This document shows positions 10,330 through 22,000 of a DNA stretch of 64,000 nt, in pieces. Below the pieces are notes generated by a model, which worked only from the letters and a program-made list of their open reading frames with translations, was not told the origin of the DNA and made no database searches. The stretch is from positions 6,660,591 to 6,724,590 of the forward strand of contig LS997564.1 of the NCBI GenBank assembly GCA_000469685.2, given 5' to 3'. This DNA comes from Haemonchus contortus. Its lineage: Eukaryota; Nematoda; Chromadorea; Rhabditida; Trichostrongylidae. The number at the start of each line of letters is the position of its first letter. Position 1 is the first letter of the stretch. Both the position numbers and the translations under genes were made by a program.

Positions 10330-11110
10330 GTTGAACTTTTGTCCTTCAGATTGGGCTATCTTTCCGCATCCGTCTATAAACTTTTTTAGTTATCGCTTCA
10401 GAATCATGTACTGCTCGTTCGCATAACCTTAGATGTTTCTGTGAAAATTTTATTTAAAAAAAAAAAACTTGACGATCGATTGTGTCTTTGGTGGTTCACT
10501 GTTGAAAGGAAACTGGTCATGGTTTCCCTCTTCCGCTTTCCTATCTTTTTCTAGAGGAAAAAAAGATCTAGTCCGTCATTTTTTCTGCTCCTGTGTGGCT
10601 GTTCTTTTTTTCAAAATAAACAACTCGTGAATAATTGTGTGGTAGAAGACTTATAAAGCTTTCTACTGATTCACAATTCAGTTCTAATTTCTTAAACTGA
10701 ATGTCAAAGACTGTATCATGGCTGTGGAACCTGGAAAAAAGCTTTTTTTAGCCTTAAGACAAAGTTTAATAAAGGGTTGATGAAAAACCTACAAACATAA
10801 CATACTTACTGTAAAAGGGGAGGGGGGGGGGGCGGCAATGAAAAAACAGAGCAAGAAAATCGCGTGGAGGGACATCAAAGACTCACGGTTTGTAAATCAA
10901 GGCTGCTCTTCCCTGTGAAAAAAAGGCATTTCTACGAGATATCAATGAGTACTTTCCTTTACAACCACTAGAGAAAGCCAACCGGTGTAGACGTTGATGT
11001 TTTCATATTCTTGAGTGGATCTTTATGGTGTAAGAAAGTGGAGTATAGGAATGGTGAGAGGCAAGGGAGCCTGTTTTCGGTTCGTGGGCAACCATCACTG
11101 ACTTATAAGG
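10330..11110. other. No gene seen
   Basis: The first 80 bases still resemble the region after the stop codon of tandem unit 1. The rest is AT-rich with homopolymer runs (A-run near 10455, G-run near 10818-10832) and no exon-like phase. Confidence 0.4.
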
Positions 11111-11120
11111 CACCGAACAG

Positions 11121-11374
11121 GGGTGTGGTGTGTTAGGAACGAAATGGTCGCGTCGCGGTGAGAGGGGCGTTGCGCGCGAAGGAGTGTAGCAGGATGCAGC
11201 GGTAGGTAAGAATTACAAGAACAAAAGTACTAATAGTAGAATTATGCATAAAATAATGATCGCATATCGATTGAGTTGTATGAGGAACGCTAGAGCCGTA
11301 ATAACGGCGAATGAGTGGTCCGCGACAGCCGCGTGCGGCGAATCGATTACGACGATCCTAACGCCCGTCTCCCC
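11121..11374 (+). mobile_element. Copy 3 of the 250-bp short element, with ACCGAACAG duplication
   Basis: It starts GGGTGTGGTGTGTTAGGAAC and ends GCCCGTCTCCCC. ACCGAACAG is present on both sides (11112-11120 and 11375-11383); with an 8-bp duplication one base of that match is chance. It shares the internal blocks GCGCGCGAAGGA, ATGCAGC and CGCGACAGCCGCG with the other two copies. Confidence 0.75.
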
Positions 11375-11383
11375 ACCGAACAG

Positions 11384-13171
11384 TGTTACGAGTAAGCTAC
11401 GGTGGTTAGCCGGCTAGCAATCCTTAAAACCAGTGCTTGAACATGTCAGTCTGTACCCGTGTGCTCCATGTTGAATAAAGGCTTTCATTTGACCCCCATC
11501 ATATAGAATACGCCACTGCAAGCCCACTACACACGCAAAGGAGGATATGCTTGCCTTCGCGATATAAAGGACTGAACACAAAGGAAATTGGTAGTCCCGT
11601 CCCCTAGGCCTAACCAAGCAACTACGACGTTACTTTGTGACTTTTGTTCTGCGATTTGTCTCTCCCACTCCTCATCCCCTACTTATCCACACTGCGATAC
11701 GGCCCGTAACACTGCTCCAACTGGTCGACAACCGTCCCTTCAGTGAAGGAGGAATCACTGAGAGACATAATCATCTTCAACTGATCTATCCTTCAAACTC
11801 TGAATGTTAAGGGAACTCACTACTGGATAGCCAGTTTGAGTTACTCTCTCCGACAGCTCGATTTGAAATACTTTTGTATCTTCTTAGTCTAAGAGGCAAC
11901 AGAAACAAACGAATAACAGTCGCCTGCCTAGGAAAACCTTATTTCAAATATTGGAGCGGAAATGTTCTGTAAAAACAATAACGAACGTTAGAATTTACTA
12001 TACTAATTAATGTCTGAACACAACAAGCATAAAACCCGCGGACATTCTGGTGTTGGAACAACCAACAGAAATCATTGAACAGATAATAATGAACGAAAGC
12101 AACTCCTCGTACAATACTGTAGTAGTTGAAATCATATAAAACTCTCGACGAAAGAATTTTCAATGAAAACAGAGTGTAGTTGGAAAAATTGATAAATTAT
12201 GAACATCTCAAGGAAACGCGAGCTTGACCTGATTACAAGACTAGATCATTATTTGCATTGCTCATCAAAACTGAGATGAGACTGCTTTCGTAAATCAGAA
12301 AACCTTCTCATCAAGTGTCCATGATGTACGATACCTATTATCGTGCGCGTAAAATCAATGTCTATTTTCCAGCATGCGCCGTGCACGGGGGGCGCGCGAT
12401 TCACGCGTGACCCCATTAGAGCTCTTCGCGCACGCAGCATCGTTTCAGTACCTTTCTGTTGAAATTGACCAAATAAATTTGCAGTATTCCACGGCTCCAC
12501 CATGAATGGAGCGAATTTCTTCACTATGGCAAAAAAGCCCCTCAGAGATTGAGAATTCATCTCATAGGTCAACAATTTACTTGTCAGACGTTCAAAATAA
12601 GAATAACTTCAAATTTTTTGACTCTAAAGAACGCAATCCTTCTGTAAACGTGCATAGTTGGTCATTTCCTAACTTATTCTGCTTATAAGTTCTTATTTCT
12701 TCCGTTCTGATGGTAGCCATGATGTTTTAGCGCTTTTTGTCCGATGACCTCATTATATTGGCGCGTGAATCGCACCACACCCGCCGCGCACTAGGCTAGT
12801 CGACTGGCTAATGACACAGATTTTACTTTGACAAAGAGATGTTTGAAAATAAGTGAAAGCGGAAAACAATGGGCAAATATTTCTTATGAAAAAACGTATC
12901 AATATGCTAAATGAGAATTCTGAATAAAACGTCACCTGACACTCGACAAGATTCGTTCACAAAGAATTAATCAACTCGGGACTCGGTACCACCCACTGGG
13001 GACGTTATGCATGTAGAAATCAACTCGGACGAGAACCAATAATGACCCATTATACAGAAAAAAAACAGACTATTTGTACATCATCATGAAAAAATACATA
13101 CACAATGAATCCAGCTATCATTAATTCATCCCTTTCTCCTTCATTTTTGAACCACTCGCCGTTCCAAACCC
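11384..13171. other. Stretch downstream of the phosphatase gene; no gene supported
   Basis: A minus-strand open frame at about 12249-12575 has no recognisable motif and no supporting splice sites. GC-rich patches at 12375-12440 and 12760-12790 share short words (CGCGTGA, GCGCGC) that may be repeat fragments. The 3' untranslated region of the minus-strand gene starting at 13171 must lie here, but I see no clear polyadenylation signal. Confidence 0.4.
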
Positions 13172-16100
13172 TCAGGTCTCATCGCGACAACCGTCACATA
13201 CTCGCTCTCGTCCATCAGCAGTCATTTTAACGCATCGCCGACAGAAGATCTACAAGAAAAGGTCTACAGGTTAGGCAGGTGCCACTTAAAAAAAAGTATT
13301 GTAACTAATTCACTGAGAAAACAAATCCAACTAAAAATAAGCGTCTTTTCCCCCCATGGAGAGGTATTGGCGACCTGATTGAGAAATAAATGATGTTGCC
13401 CGTAGCAACTTTCAAAGCTACTTCATAATTCTTTTACCTTCCCACAGCGATGACAATGGATTCGACGATCTATCACCGAAGGGAACTCAGCTCGACACGA
13501 CTTTGCACTGCAGTGAGTTGCACCCCTGAGTGGCTGCCATCGAAGGGGAAATCGCGCCAAAGCTTCATCCTGAATAGGGTACTCAGGAAAATCTAACAAC
13601 AAGTCAACAACAACAACAGTAAATAAGTAAACATTTTTAATGAAGAATAGGTCTACAGTGACAATCAGCCAATGGAATCTAGCTTAAGAAGTTACGGGAA
13701 CTATGAGAATAAAAAAACTAACTGAAGACTGATCGCCAATGCCACTTTCGCGAGATGACGGCCGTTGCTCGTTGTTAGCAAGCCGTTCTTCAGACTGGCC
13801 CGTTCCACTGCTATGACCGCTATCCGCCATGGAATTGCTACATCCGGCAGCATTTCCTTTACCCAGTTGGATTTTTAGCTCGGCAATCCGCTGAAAATAA
13901 TCAGCAAAGTGCTAAGGTAATACCCTTCCAATTCAATGCCCTCTGACTCCAATAGTTCGGAATATATCCAAGTTGCATTTGATTTTACAAAAATCCAGAT
14001 GAGTACTTCAAACAGATTCACGCTATCACTTCTCCAGACAATGCGTATAAACTTCAGTATGAACATTCGAAGGAAAAAAAAAGAAGAAGAGGAATGGAAG
14101 AGGAAAAAGTAAATGACGAGAACTTACATTACGTAGAGCAGCTATATGACTTTCTAATACCCCAACATGCTCCATCGATACCATCACCATATCAGTTATG
14201 TTCTCACGAGGTAGTAATCCTTCATCAAAACGATTGTACAGTGAATGCCACACATGCATCTCGGATGCACGGGTTTCCAACTCCGATAAAACACCAAACG
14301 TCGTTGGCTAAACTTTTGCAATTCAATCCGAGAAAATAGACCTGACAAAAAAAAAAAACAGGAAATCCTAGGCGTGGCCGAGGAAATCATGATAATCGAC
14401 TCGAAAAAAGTGGTAGAACAAATCAATGAGCAAAATCCAACCTCATAGAATGGGTTAAGATAGTCATCCTGGCGCTGATCCATGTATGTCCATAATGACT
14501 TTGTTCGCTTTATCACATTCAAGTCCTAAAACCATTTGGCAGATCCCATTCTCATTTCCCATTTCCCTAGTCACGGATACTAGATATAATGTAATATGCT
14601 AATACTGACCTTCCGATCTTTTTCACAGTTCCCTATGAACGTTCCAAACTGACAGGAGTATGCGTGCTCATGGATTTCTATGAGAAAACGATCATTGAAC
14701 TGAAAAATATCTATACAATATCCACATGGAAACGTGGACATTATGGATCAAACTGCGTTTTACTTTCTCTGCCTCATGCTCAAAGCCGAACAAGAATAAA
14801 AATGCGGCTCATGGTCATATTATGGTAGAAAACGTAAAAACAGAAAATTTGACTCATTAAAATTGAGCGCAATGAAGGATCCCTCAAAAAAGGATCAGAT
14901 TAATAGCTAAGCAGACCTGGAATGCTTTGGGCCGTTGTTCAGCTATTTGATGGACACAATCCAAAAACTGGGTGAACACCGGTGATACCTAAATATGGAA
15001 TCTGGTGGAAGAGATCGACAGTTTTATGAATTGATGGTTCAAACCTCTTTTGCTGCTTCATCATTCAGCGCACCGATGTGTGCACACCTGTCATCGAACT
15101 TATGACCGAACCCTAACCAGTCCTTTTCTATTAAGACCTGGAACTCAGACTTGTCGCGAAAACTATACACTCAGTCAAAAATGGAACAGAAGAAGTACCT
15201 GGAAGCCATGAATGGTACGGTAGAATGGATCGAGAAGCAATTGCGCTATTGATACGGTTTGAGATGTACGATCCCATCCATCCGAACAATGTACAACACA
15301 AGAGATCCCTGGAACAAACATAATGTCCTACGGAACTAATACTGTCCTCAAAATCTTCAGAAGCACTGGAAGGCAGAACACCAAACAAGGCAACTCCCAA
15401 AAGATGAAAAAGCGTAGGAGCATAATGGCTCCGCCCCATACCTTTAGCTAAGGAGTCTGCCAAGAATACTCCACACTCAATAATTACTCGTATATGCTTC
15501 AGCCATCCCGAGGATTCCAACGTTTTATAGTAGTCAGTCAGGGTTCGACATTTGGTACAAGCTGAAATTACGGATGACTTCTCAGAGCTCATTTTTTCAA
15601 AGTCAAGATATGGCCAAAATGACAAAGAAATGCAGAAAACCAGAAAGGAAGGAAAAACCCACCTTCTAGAAGTTTCATTTGACTATTTCGCATCACGTGT
15701 ATGTTTTCAATATCGAAGAAATGAAATCTCGTATTTAAGTAGTTTCTTTCGTCTTCATAGCCTTTGCCTTGCACTTTGTTAACCATCGCATTCATCTAAA
15801 ACACCACATTACCAGGGCAAAAGGATGACCGTCAGATTGACTACTGTATCAACACAACGATAACAAGGAATGGGATTTTTAAGCCCCGCCGACGAACGCT
15901 TCGCCATTCGCGTCGCTATCCCCTCATTCGCTCCAGCGGTTCCAATTCTTACTCCTTTATGAGCGTGAAATTATGGGTTTCAAGCTTTTTGCTTCGTTTC
16001 GATATTTTCCGCATGAAGCCATAATCGCCTACGGCTATTTACTTCTAGAAAAAACAATGTAGAAGGGGGTTCCCATGCTGAGCGTCAGTTGCTTGGAAAT

Positions 16101-19051
16101 TCATCAGTCTATATGAAGACTTACACCGTAATGTGAACGATTTGAATCTTTGACTGGCATGCTCTCATTGAATAATTAAATTAGCTGTCATAGAAAGAGA
16201 ATGAGAATACTTTCCCAGACATGGGCTATTGATATATGGGAACTGACCATGGGTCGAGTGTCGACGAGGTAAAGCGTGTCGCAGTTCGTATTCGCTCGCC
16301 CAATCATCTCCATAAGTTTCTCATCTTCGACACAGCGAGCCGAGAAACCAGTTAACGGCTGTGCACACCTGAAGGAAATCTTGAATCTTGAATTCTTTCG
16401 CATGATGCAGCTGATTAAGTTGTTCTATGTTGGAGCTAAATATGGAGTTAGTGCAAGAGATCTAGTGTATCCAAAAGGTGTCCAAAGTCTCTCTCGCTCC
16501 CAGTGTTCATGAATATTTCCTAGCAGCTGCATAGCTGATTCTGAATGTGGCGTGTTGAAGTCCTCTTTTGTGGACTTCCTAATGCGAAGGAACACAATTG
16601 GCTGAGGAATTGATAAGTGGCACTTTGGAAAAACTTGTGAGCAACGTCATGAGCGCTCAAAGCAAAAACTGAAGCTCTGATGCTCAAATACCATTTTCCA
16701 GGAACAAATTGGGATTTCCTTTAAAACCTTTTTCTCTTAATAGGAGGACTTTGGGCTTACCTGCAAATCGTAGCTCCATTTGGTCTATAGAAATATGTGA
16801 GAACAGGTAATCGCCCTCTTGAACGAAAACGGCATGAACCCAAAAGGATGCTTTTGTTGGCAGCTACAGGTACCCAAAGACGTTCGGGATATGTATCACA
16901 ACACTGAAAACAACTTCTTCTTTGTAACAAAGAATAGGTTCAACAGGGAAAAGAGGGATAACTTACACCATAGCCCTTATTGAGATCACTTTCGACCCAT
17001 GCACTATCAATACCTTGCCGAGTGAATTCTACGGACCAGTCCAACCGAGACCATCCACGAGCATCTTCCGGAAGGTCGCGGCTTTCAAATGCCAGCAATT
17101 CGTTCACATTAACTGGAACCCTTCATTCAGTAGAGTCAAGGAAGAGTACTCGAATACACAGCCATTAGTGAAGGGTCTGCACGTTAACTCATTCTTCGAA
17201 TCATGATAAATCACTTTTACAACTCATAATATAAACGAAAGAAACGTACCCGTTTTTGAGCATTTTAACAGCGTTTCATAGAGATCTTGACAGATTTTAT
17301 CACGAGGTATAAGAAGATTAATCACCTGAAACCAGTAGAGATAAAATGAAGACAGTTACTGGGATAGGCACTCCCAGCTCAGAATGCTCACTGGAGGAAG
17401 ACTCTAGTAATGTCCCCTAATGCGTCAAATCTCCCAGCTTCTTCGGATTGTGAACCTCATGCACTTACCAGAAAATGTTTGCATCGAATTATGAGAGGAC
17501 AACCAGAAATTGAAAGAGGACCACGCTCGACACTACCAATCAAGCCATTTGCTACCTGAAATGGAAAATACAAAAAAAGGTCAGCTTTCCATACTGATAA
17601 GAGCACTTTTAAAACGGAGGGTTCAACATTTCTTTCTCAATCGCAGAAAAACAACTACATTGGTCGTTGGTCTTCAAGCTTGGACGTGTTTAACTGCGCA
17701 CTACAACCAAGGCTGGCGGTTCTTCCTCCTTTCAAAGGGACTCCGTAAGGGCGCGGCCCACTGCTTGACATGCAAATACTCATTTATGAGATCCATCGAT
17801 ATCTACAATGTTTTATCAGGCGTTAAATTACCACGACAGGAAAAGTATGGGTGAGGGAAGGCGGGGAGAAAGAGGAGGAACGGACAGAGGGGGAGAAGTA
17901 GGTGGAAATGAATACAGTAGACTCAGATTGAAAACAAGGTTGCTCCTTGCTCCCTGAAGATGAAGAAATAATCCAAAGAAAATTTTGAAATACTAGAGGA
18001 GTTCTCTTTCAAGATGGAGAATAAAACCAACAACTAAAGAAGTATATGAAAACAAAAATTAATGGCATCTATCAGTCATACCACCAAGCATGAGAGCTTT
18101 GGCTTACATTCATAACTGTACAAGCTCATCAAGCTTACTTTGTCTATAAAATGAAATCTGGACTAGGGCGGGTAATCTCCCGTCAAAATAACTTACCCAA
18201 CGTTCCTTCGTTCCATCTTCTGAGCGAAATATAATATGGGATGTGGTTACATGTAACGTCCCAACAATGTTCGGTTCGACACCCAAGCGATCCACCAACT
18301 GCACTTTATCCACCTGAATAGCGATGGATCCTTTCTTTCAAAATTTAGAATGTATAATTACGTGAAAGAAAAAAAAAGGAAAAAGGTTTTGATTAAAACG
18401 ATTTTTACAATTTTCCCATAATTCAATTAGAATTAAATGAACCTGAAAATCATAACAATCCATACCCATGGCCAACGTCCTCTTTAAAAAGCCCAAAATG
18501 ACACGACTCCCGAAAATTAATCTGCTAATTCTCAACGAGGAACCTAGATACTGGGAACCGCTTACTTATTCAGCTGCATGCACTGACTCCCGGAGCTCGT
18601 CACCGCCGTAAATCATTAACCCTTAATGACTACTCCCACGAACTTCAAAAGTCCTAGCCCCTACGGGCTCTGAAAATCGATAAGTAAAACTTATAAAAAC
18701 AGTTACTATGAAAACGCCACACAAGTGAAATTGAAAAGAAGAAAAATTGCAGAATTTCAAACTTGCTGGAATGGAGCTTGTGGTCGTGCAACAAATAAAT
18801 AATTAGGATTTTAGAATTTCTTGAGCCATGGGCAACCCTTTCATGCCAGCTGAACGCTAGCTACTATATGGATACAGTAACTGCACCGTACCCACCTTCG
18901 CAAGAAGTTGTAACGAAGATGCTAGCTCGCAGTCGGAAAATCGTCTTTCCTTTTTTACTATCGACTCATATAGACCTGATATTTTATCTCTCAACAACGA
19001 GCCAGCGACGGATATATCCTCTGTGTATGCTGGATATGAGGAGTATGTCAT
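13172..19051 (-). CDS. mtm-6: Myotubularin-family phosphoinositide 3-phosphatase with C-terminal FYVE-like finger (MTMR6/7/8 type)
   Basis: Seventeen exons join in phase, 5' to 3': 18313-18197, 17555-17469, 17325-17250, 17112-16967, 16903-16761, 16368-16248, 15795-15663, 15561-15442, 15308-15199, 15137-15045, 14988-14917, 14699-14610, 14525-14442, 14307-14128, 13890-about 13719, 13592-13438, 13249-13172. They encode about 658 residues; the exon at 19051-18896 may add 52 N-terminal residues (uncertain). Order: PH-GRAM ([11 protein letters not shown]...), RID-like region, phosphatase core with active site HCSDGWDRT (15308-15199) giving the CX5R Cys and Arg, a helical segment, and a Ser-rich linker. 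An eight-cysteine finger closes the protein ([28 protein letters not shown]). Myotubularins remove the 3-phosphate of PI3P and PI(3,5)P2 on endosomes; C. elegans mtm-6 acts with the inactive mtm-9. The WxxD Asp of classical FYVE domains is absent here (WQPL). The donor near 13719 is a best guess. Confidence 0.88.
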
Positions 19052-22000
19052 TCCTCATCAAAACCCTTAACAACCAGTGTATGAGACAAAAAGCAATGAG
19101 GAAATAATCGCTTTTTCCTCAAAATCACGTAAGATTCGAGAAAGAAGAAGCTGAACGATAAGAACGATCGCGGAGGTTAATCATGGTCCGAAATCTGAAG
19201 TGTGAGCCCTTGTCGTGCGCATAGGATGCAATATCGTTGGAGTGGGGTCAATAAACAGAAATCAACCTAAAAAAGGTAGGTTTAAGTAATCGCTCGCCCA
19301 GGAGAGTCTGTTGAGAAAGGAAATGAATTTCTAAAGAGAACGAGACACTGGACCATTCCCAAGGCATCAGAAATCGCCTACTATTCAACGTCTATGGAGG
19401 AGGAGACGGCTGAACACGACAGAGACGGCTTGGTGGGTATGCTCGAAACACTTGAGAACACCAGAACATCTTCGCTGCATAGGCGCTGCCCATGTCGAAA
19501 AATTTCATGGGAAATATCGAATTTCATGCGTCATTCCCCCATCAGAACGAGCTCACCCAGGTTCCCCGCCTTGTCCGGCTCTAGTTGCCTGCACTGCACG
19601 CATATACTTTATCACAAGTGCAACTGAGAGTCATTGGTAGAAAGATATTCCGAAAAGCGTGAGGTTTTTTTTAGATGTCAAAAAAGGGAACAACTTTTAC
19701 AATGGTCCAGACTGGCAAAATAAGGTAGTCTCTGTTAGCAGCCCAGGTGGGCCTTTATCAAGGACACTGTCTGGGATCATCCGATTCCCCGAGACAATGG
19801 AGCTAGAGCTTATAGCTTTTAAAATGGTTATTTGACTAAAAACGAGGAGCTTCTATCAGAATGACATTTACTGGTAGATTTGGAAGAGTTATCCTCAAAA
19901 ATGATAGTTAGATGAACAGCCATGAAGTTAGAAACTGAGCGAATAAACGGAGAGGGACGGAATTGCATTGGAAAATCGAATATCTATTATACCGAATGCC
20001 CAAGCCAGATATGGATAGAGGAATAAAGCAGTAAAAACGAATAAAGTAATTAATGAAGCGTTTATCCGACTGAGGCATAATCAAGCATATGGATTGGCTT
20101 CTTTTAAGATAAAAGGGAAAATCTTCTCAGAGTAGGAAGGATTTGTGAACGTAGAAAACTAGAGAAAAGGGAAAGGGAAGAACTCATCAAAGAACAAAAA
20201 TCCTTGTACTAACGATAAGTAAGTGGAGCAGAAGCACGATCCAAGCAGGAGCACAATCCTCATGAATGTCGGAGTGGGTGATTTCAGACCATGTTTGCCC
20301 ATTCCACATAACAACCCAGTATCGGTACTCAAGGGTACAACTTAACTTATGGGTCTAAACAAAAATCGATAGGAACTCTTCCAACCAAAGAAAATAGCCA
20401 AGCATGTCAATATATACTGATCATAGGTTTGTAGCTAAGTAGTAAAGTTCAGTCGAAAGTTGATAACCTATAGAAGAGGTTCCTGCCCAGGTAGTTAAGT
20501 AAAGAAGGGATGGGGGAAGTACTGAGCGTTCCATGATCGGACTTAACGAGGCGCCTAATGGAGGATGCCATAGACGACATCTGTCTCTACATCCTGGTTG
20601 CGGCTCCCTTATCTCCCGATTACTTTTTATGGGACATGAGCGAAGTGTTCTCCAAGAAGATTCCTGTTAATCTCCTTTTCACTATGTGAACGATGAAATT
20701 ACCAAGGGATGCTCTGGGAATTGCTCAGCCAAATCTTCGACCTCGGAAGAACAAAGCTGTTCAAGAGTAGGCCAAGTAGTGAAGAATTGAAAAAAGTGAA
20801 AATAATTCATAAAGTAAATAAGGACTGGAATAAGCTTGCCTAGAGGTCTGCCAGAATTATTAAATCACAGCGCTCTCCTACGACATTTCATTTTTCGAGA
20901 TAAATCGGATTTTTGGTAAGCGAAAACCTATACCATTCACGGGAGAAGGGCACCAGCTGTGCGCCCGCAAATCAAAATCTCCAACATCGGCGAAATCTAC
21001 AATCATTCCATTCTCAGAGCAGGTGACAACAAATTTAAAAAAACATTTCCAAAACATTTCTTATTTGTATTTCCCCGTTTCCTCACAGTGAACTACGATA
21101 TCCCTTCAAAAAAAGTACTACATTGAAAAGCTCCAAGGCAGTAGAGCACTCCTACGAGCAATGTTGGACAAAAGTTCTCTAATGGAGAAACTTTTTCTTG
21201 ACGATATTCGTTTTTATCTGGTCAGCTGCACAACGTCAAGGCCCCCTGGAGATTCCATATATAGAAAGAACATTTTTTTCTTAAAAACGAACAACTGCCC
21301 GCGTTTGCAGCAAATCTCCCTCAATAACTCAGAATTTCATCCCTGCCGCTGCGAATCGCTCCCCGATTCGATAATGTGTTGGTAATTCTCCAAAATCAAC
21401 CAGTAACCAAAGGGAATTCCTATTTTAGACGCGTATTCACTGGCAAGCTCGAAAAACGAGAATTGTGGGAAGAAGTAAGGGTGCATAAAATGACAAAAGG
21501 ACAAAAGCAATTTGAAGCAATTTTGAAGAACTTGAGGAGCAGCATGGAGTAGCAATATCGATGAACAATGGGAACGCATGGCTGGCTCCTCCTCTACGAA
21601 CCTGGAATGTAACCATGTTTGCTTCAGTTGCCCTTCTAAGCGATTTCTTCGCACAGCAGGGGCCAGGCACTTTGTGTTCCAAGAAAATATGCATCGACCC
21701 AATTGAGAAGTGTGTATAAGCCTACCACCGAATCGAAAAGGACCACTATGGCAAGGCTAGGCATGCAGTGGACGAAAATCCCAACCTTCGTTGAATGCGA
21801 AACGGCCAATTGACTGAACTCGTAGCAGTTAGCCACTCATATGGCACTCAATAAGAATTATGTGCTATAAACCTTATGGAGGCAAGTGGTCCCCTCACTT
21901 CCGATTACGACTTTCGCGTACTACCAGTCGAGGAGGAAAACATTCCCTGGAAGAAAACAACGTCGAAGATTGGATGACAGCCCACGACGAAACTTTGCCA

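Noticed and set aside
12249..12575. Minus-strand open frame of 108 codons
   Set aside because: No motif, no splice context, and part of it is a GC-rich repeat-like patch.
12765..12785. Reverse copy of the 250-bp element suggested by GCACCACACCC
   Set aside because: The match stops after about 11 bases and the neighbouring element sequence is absent.
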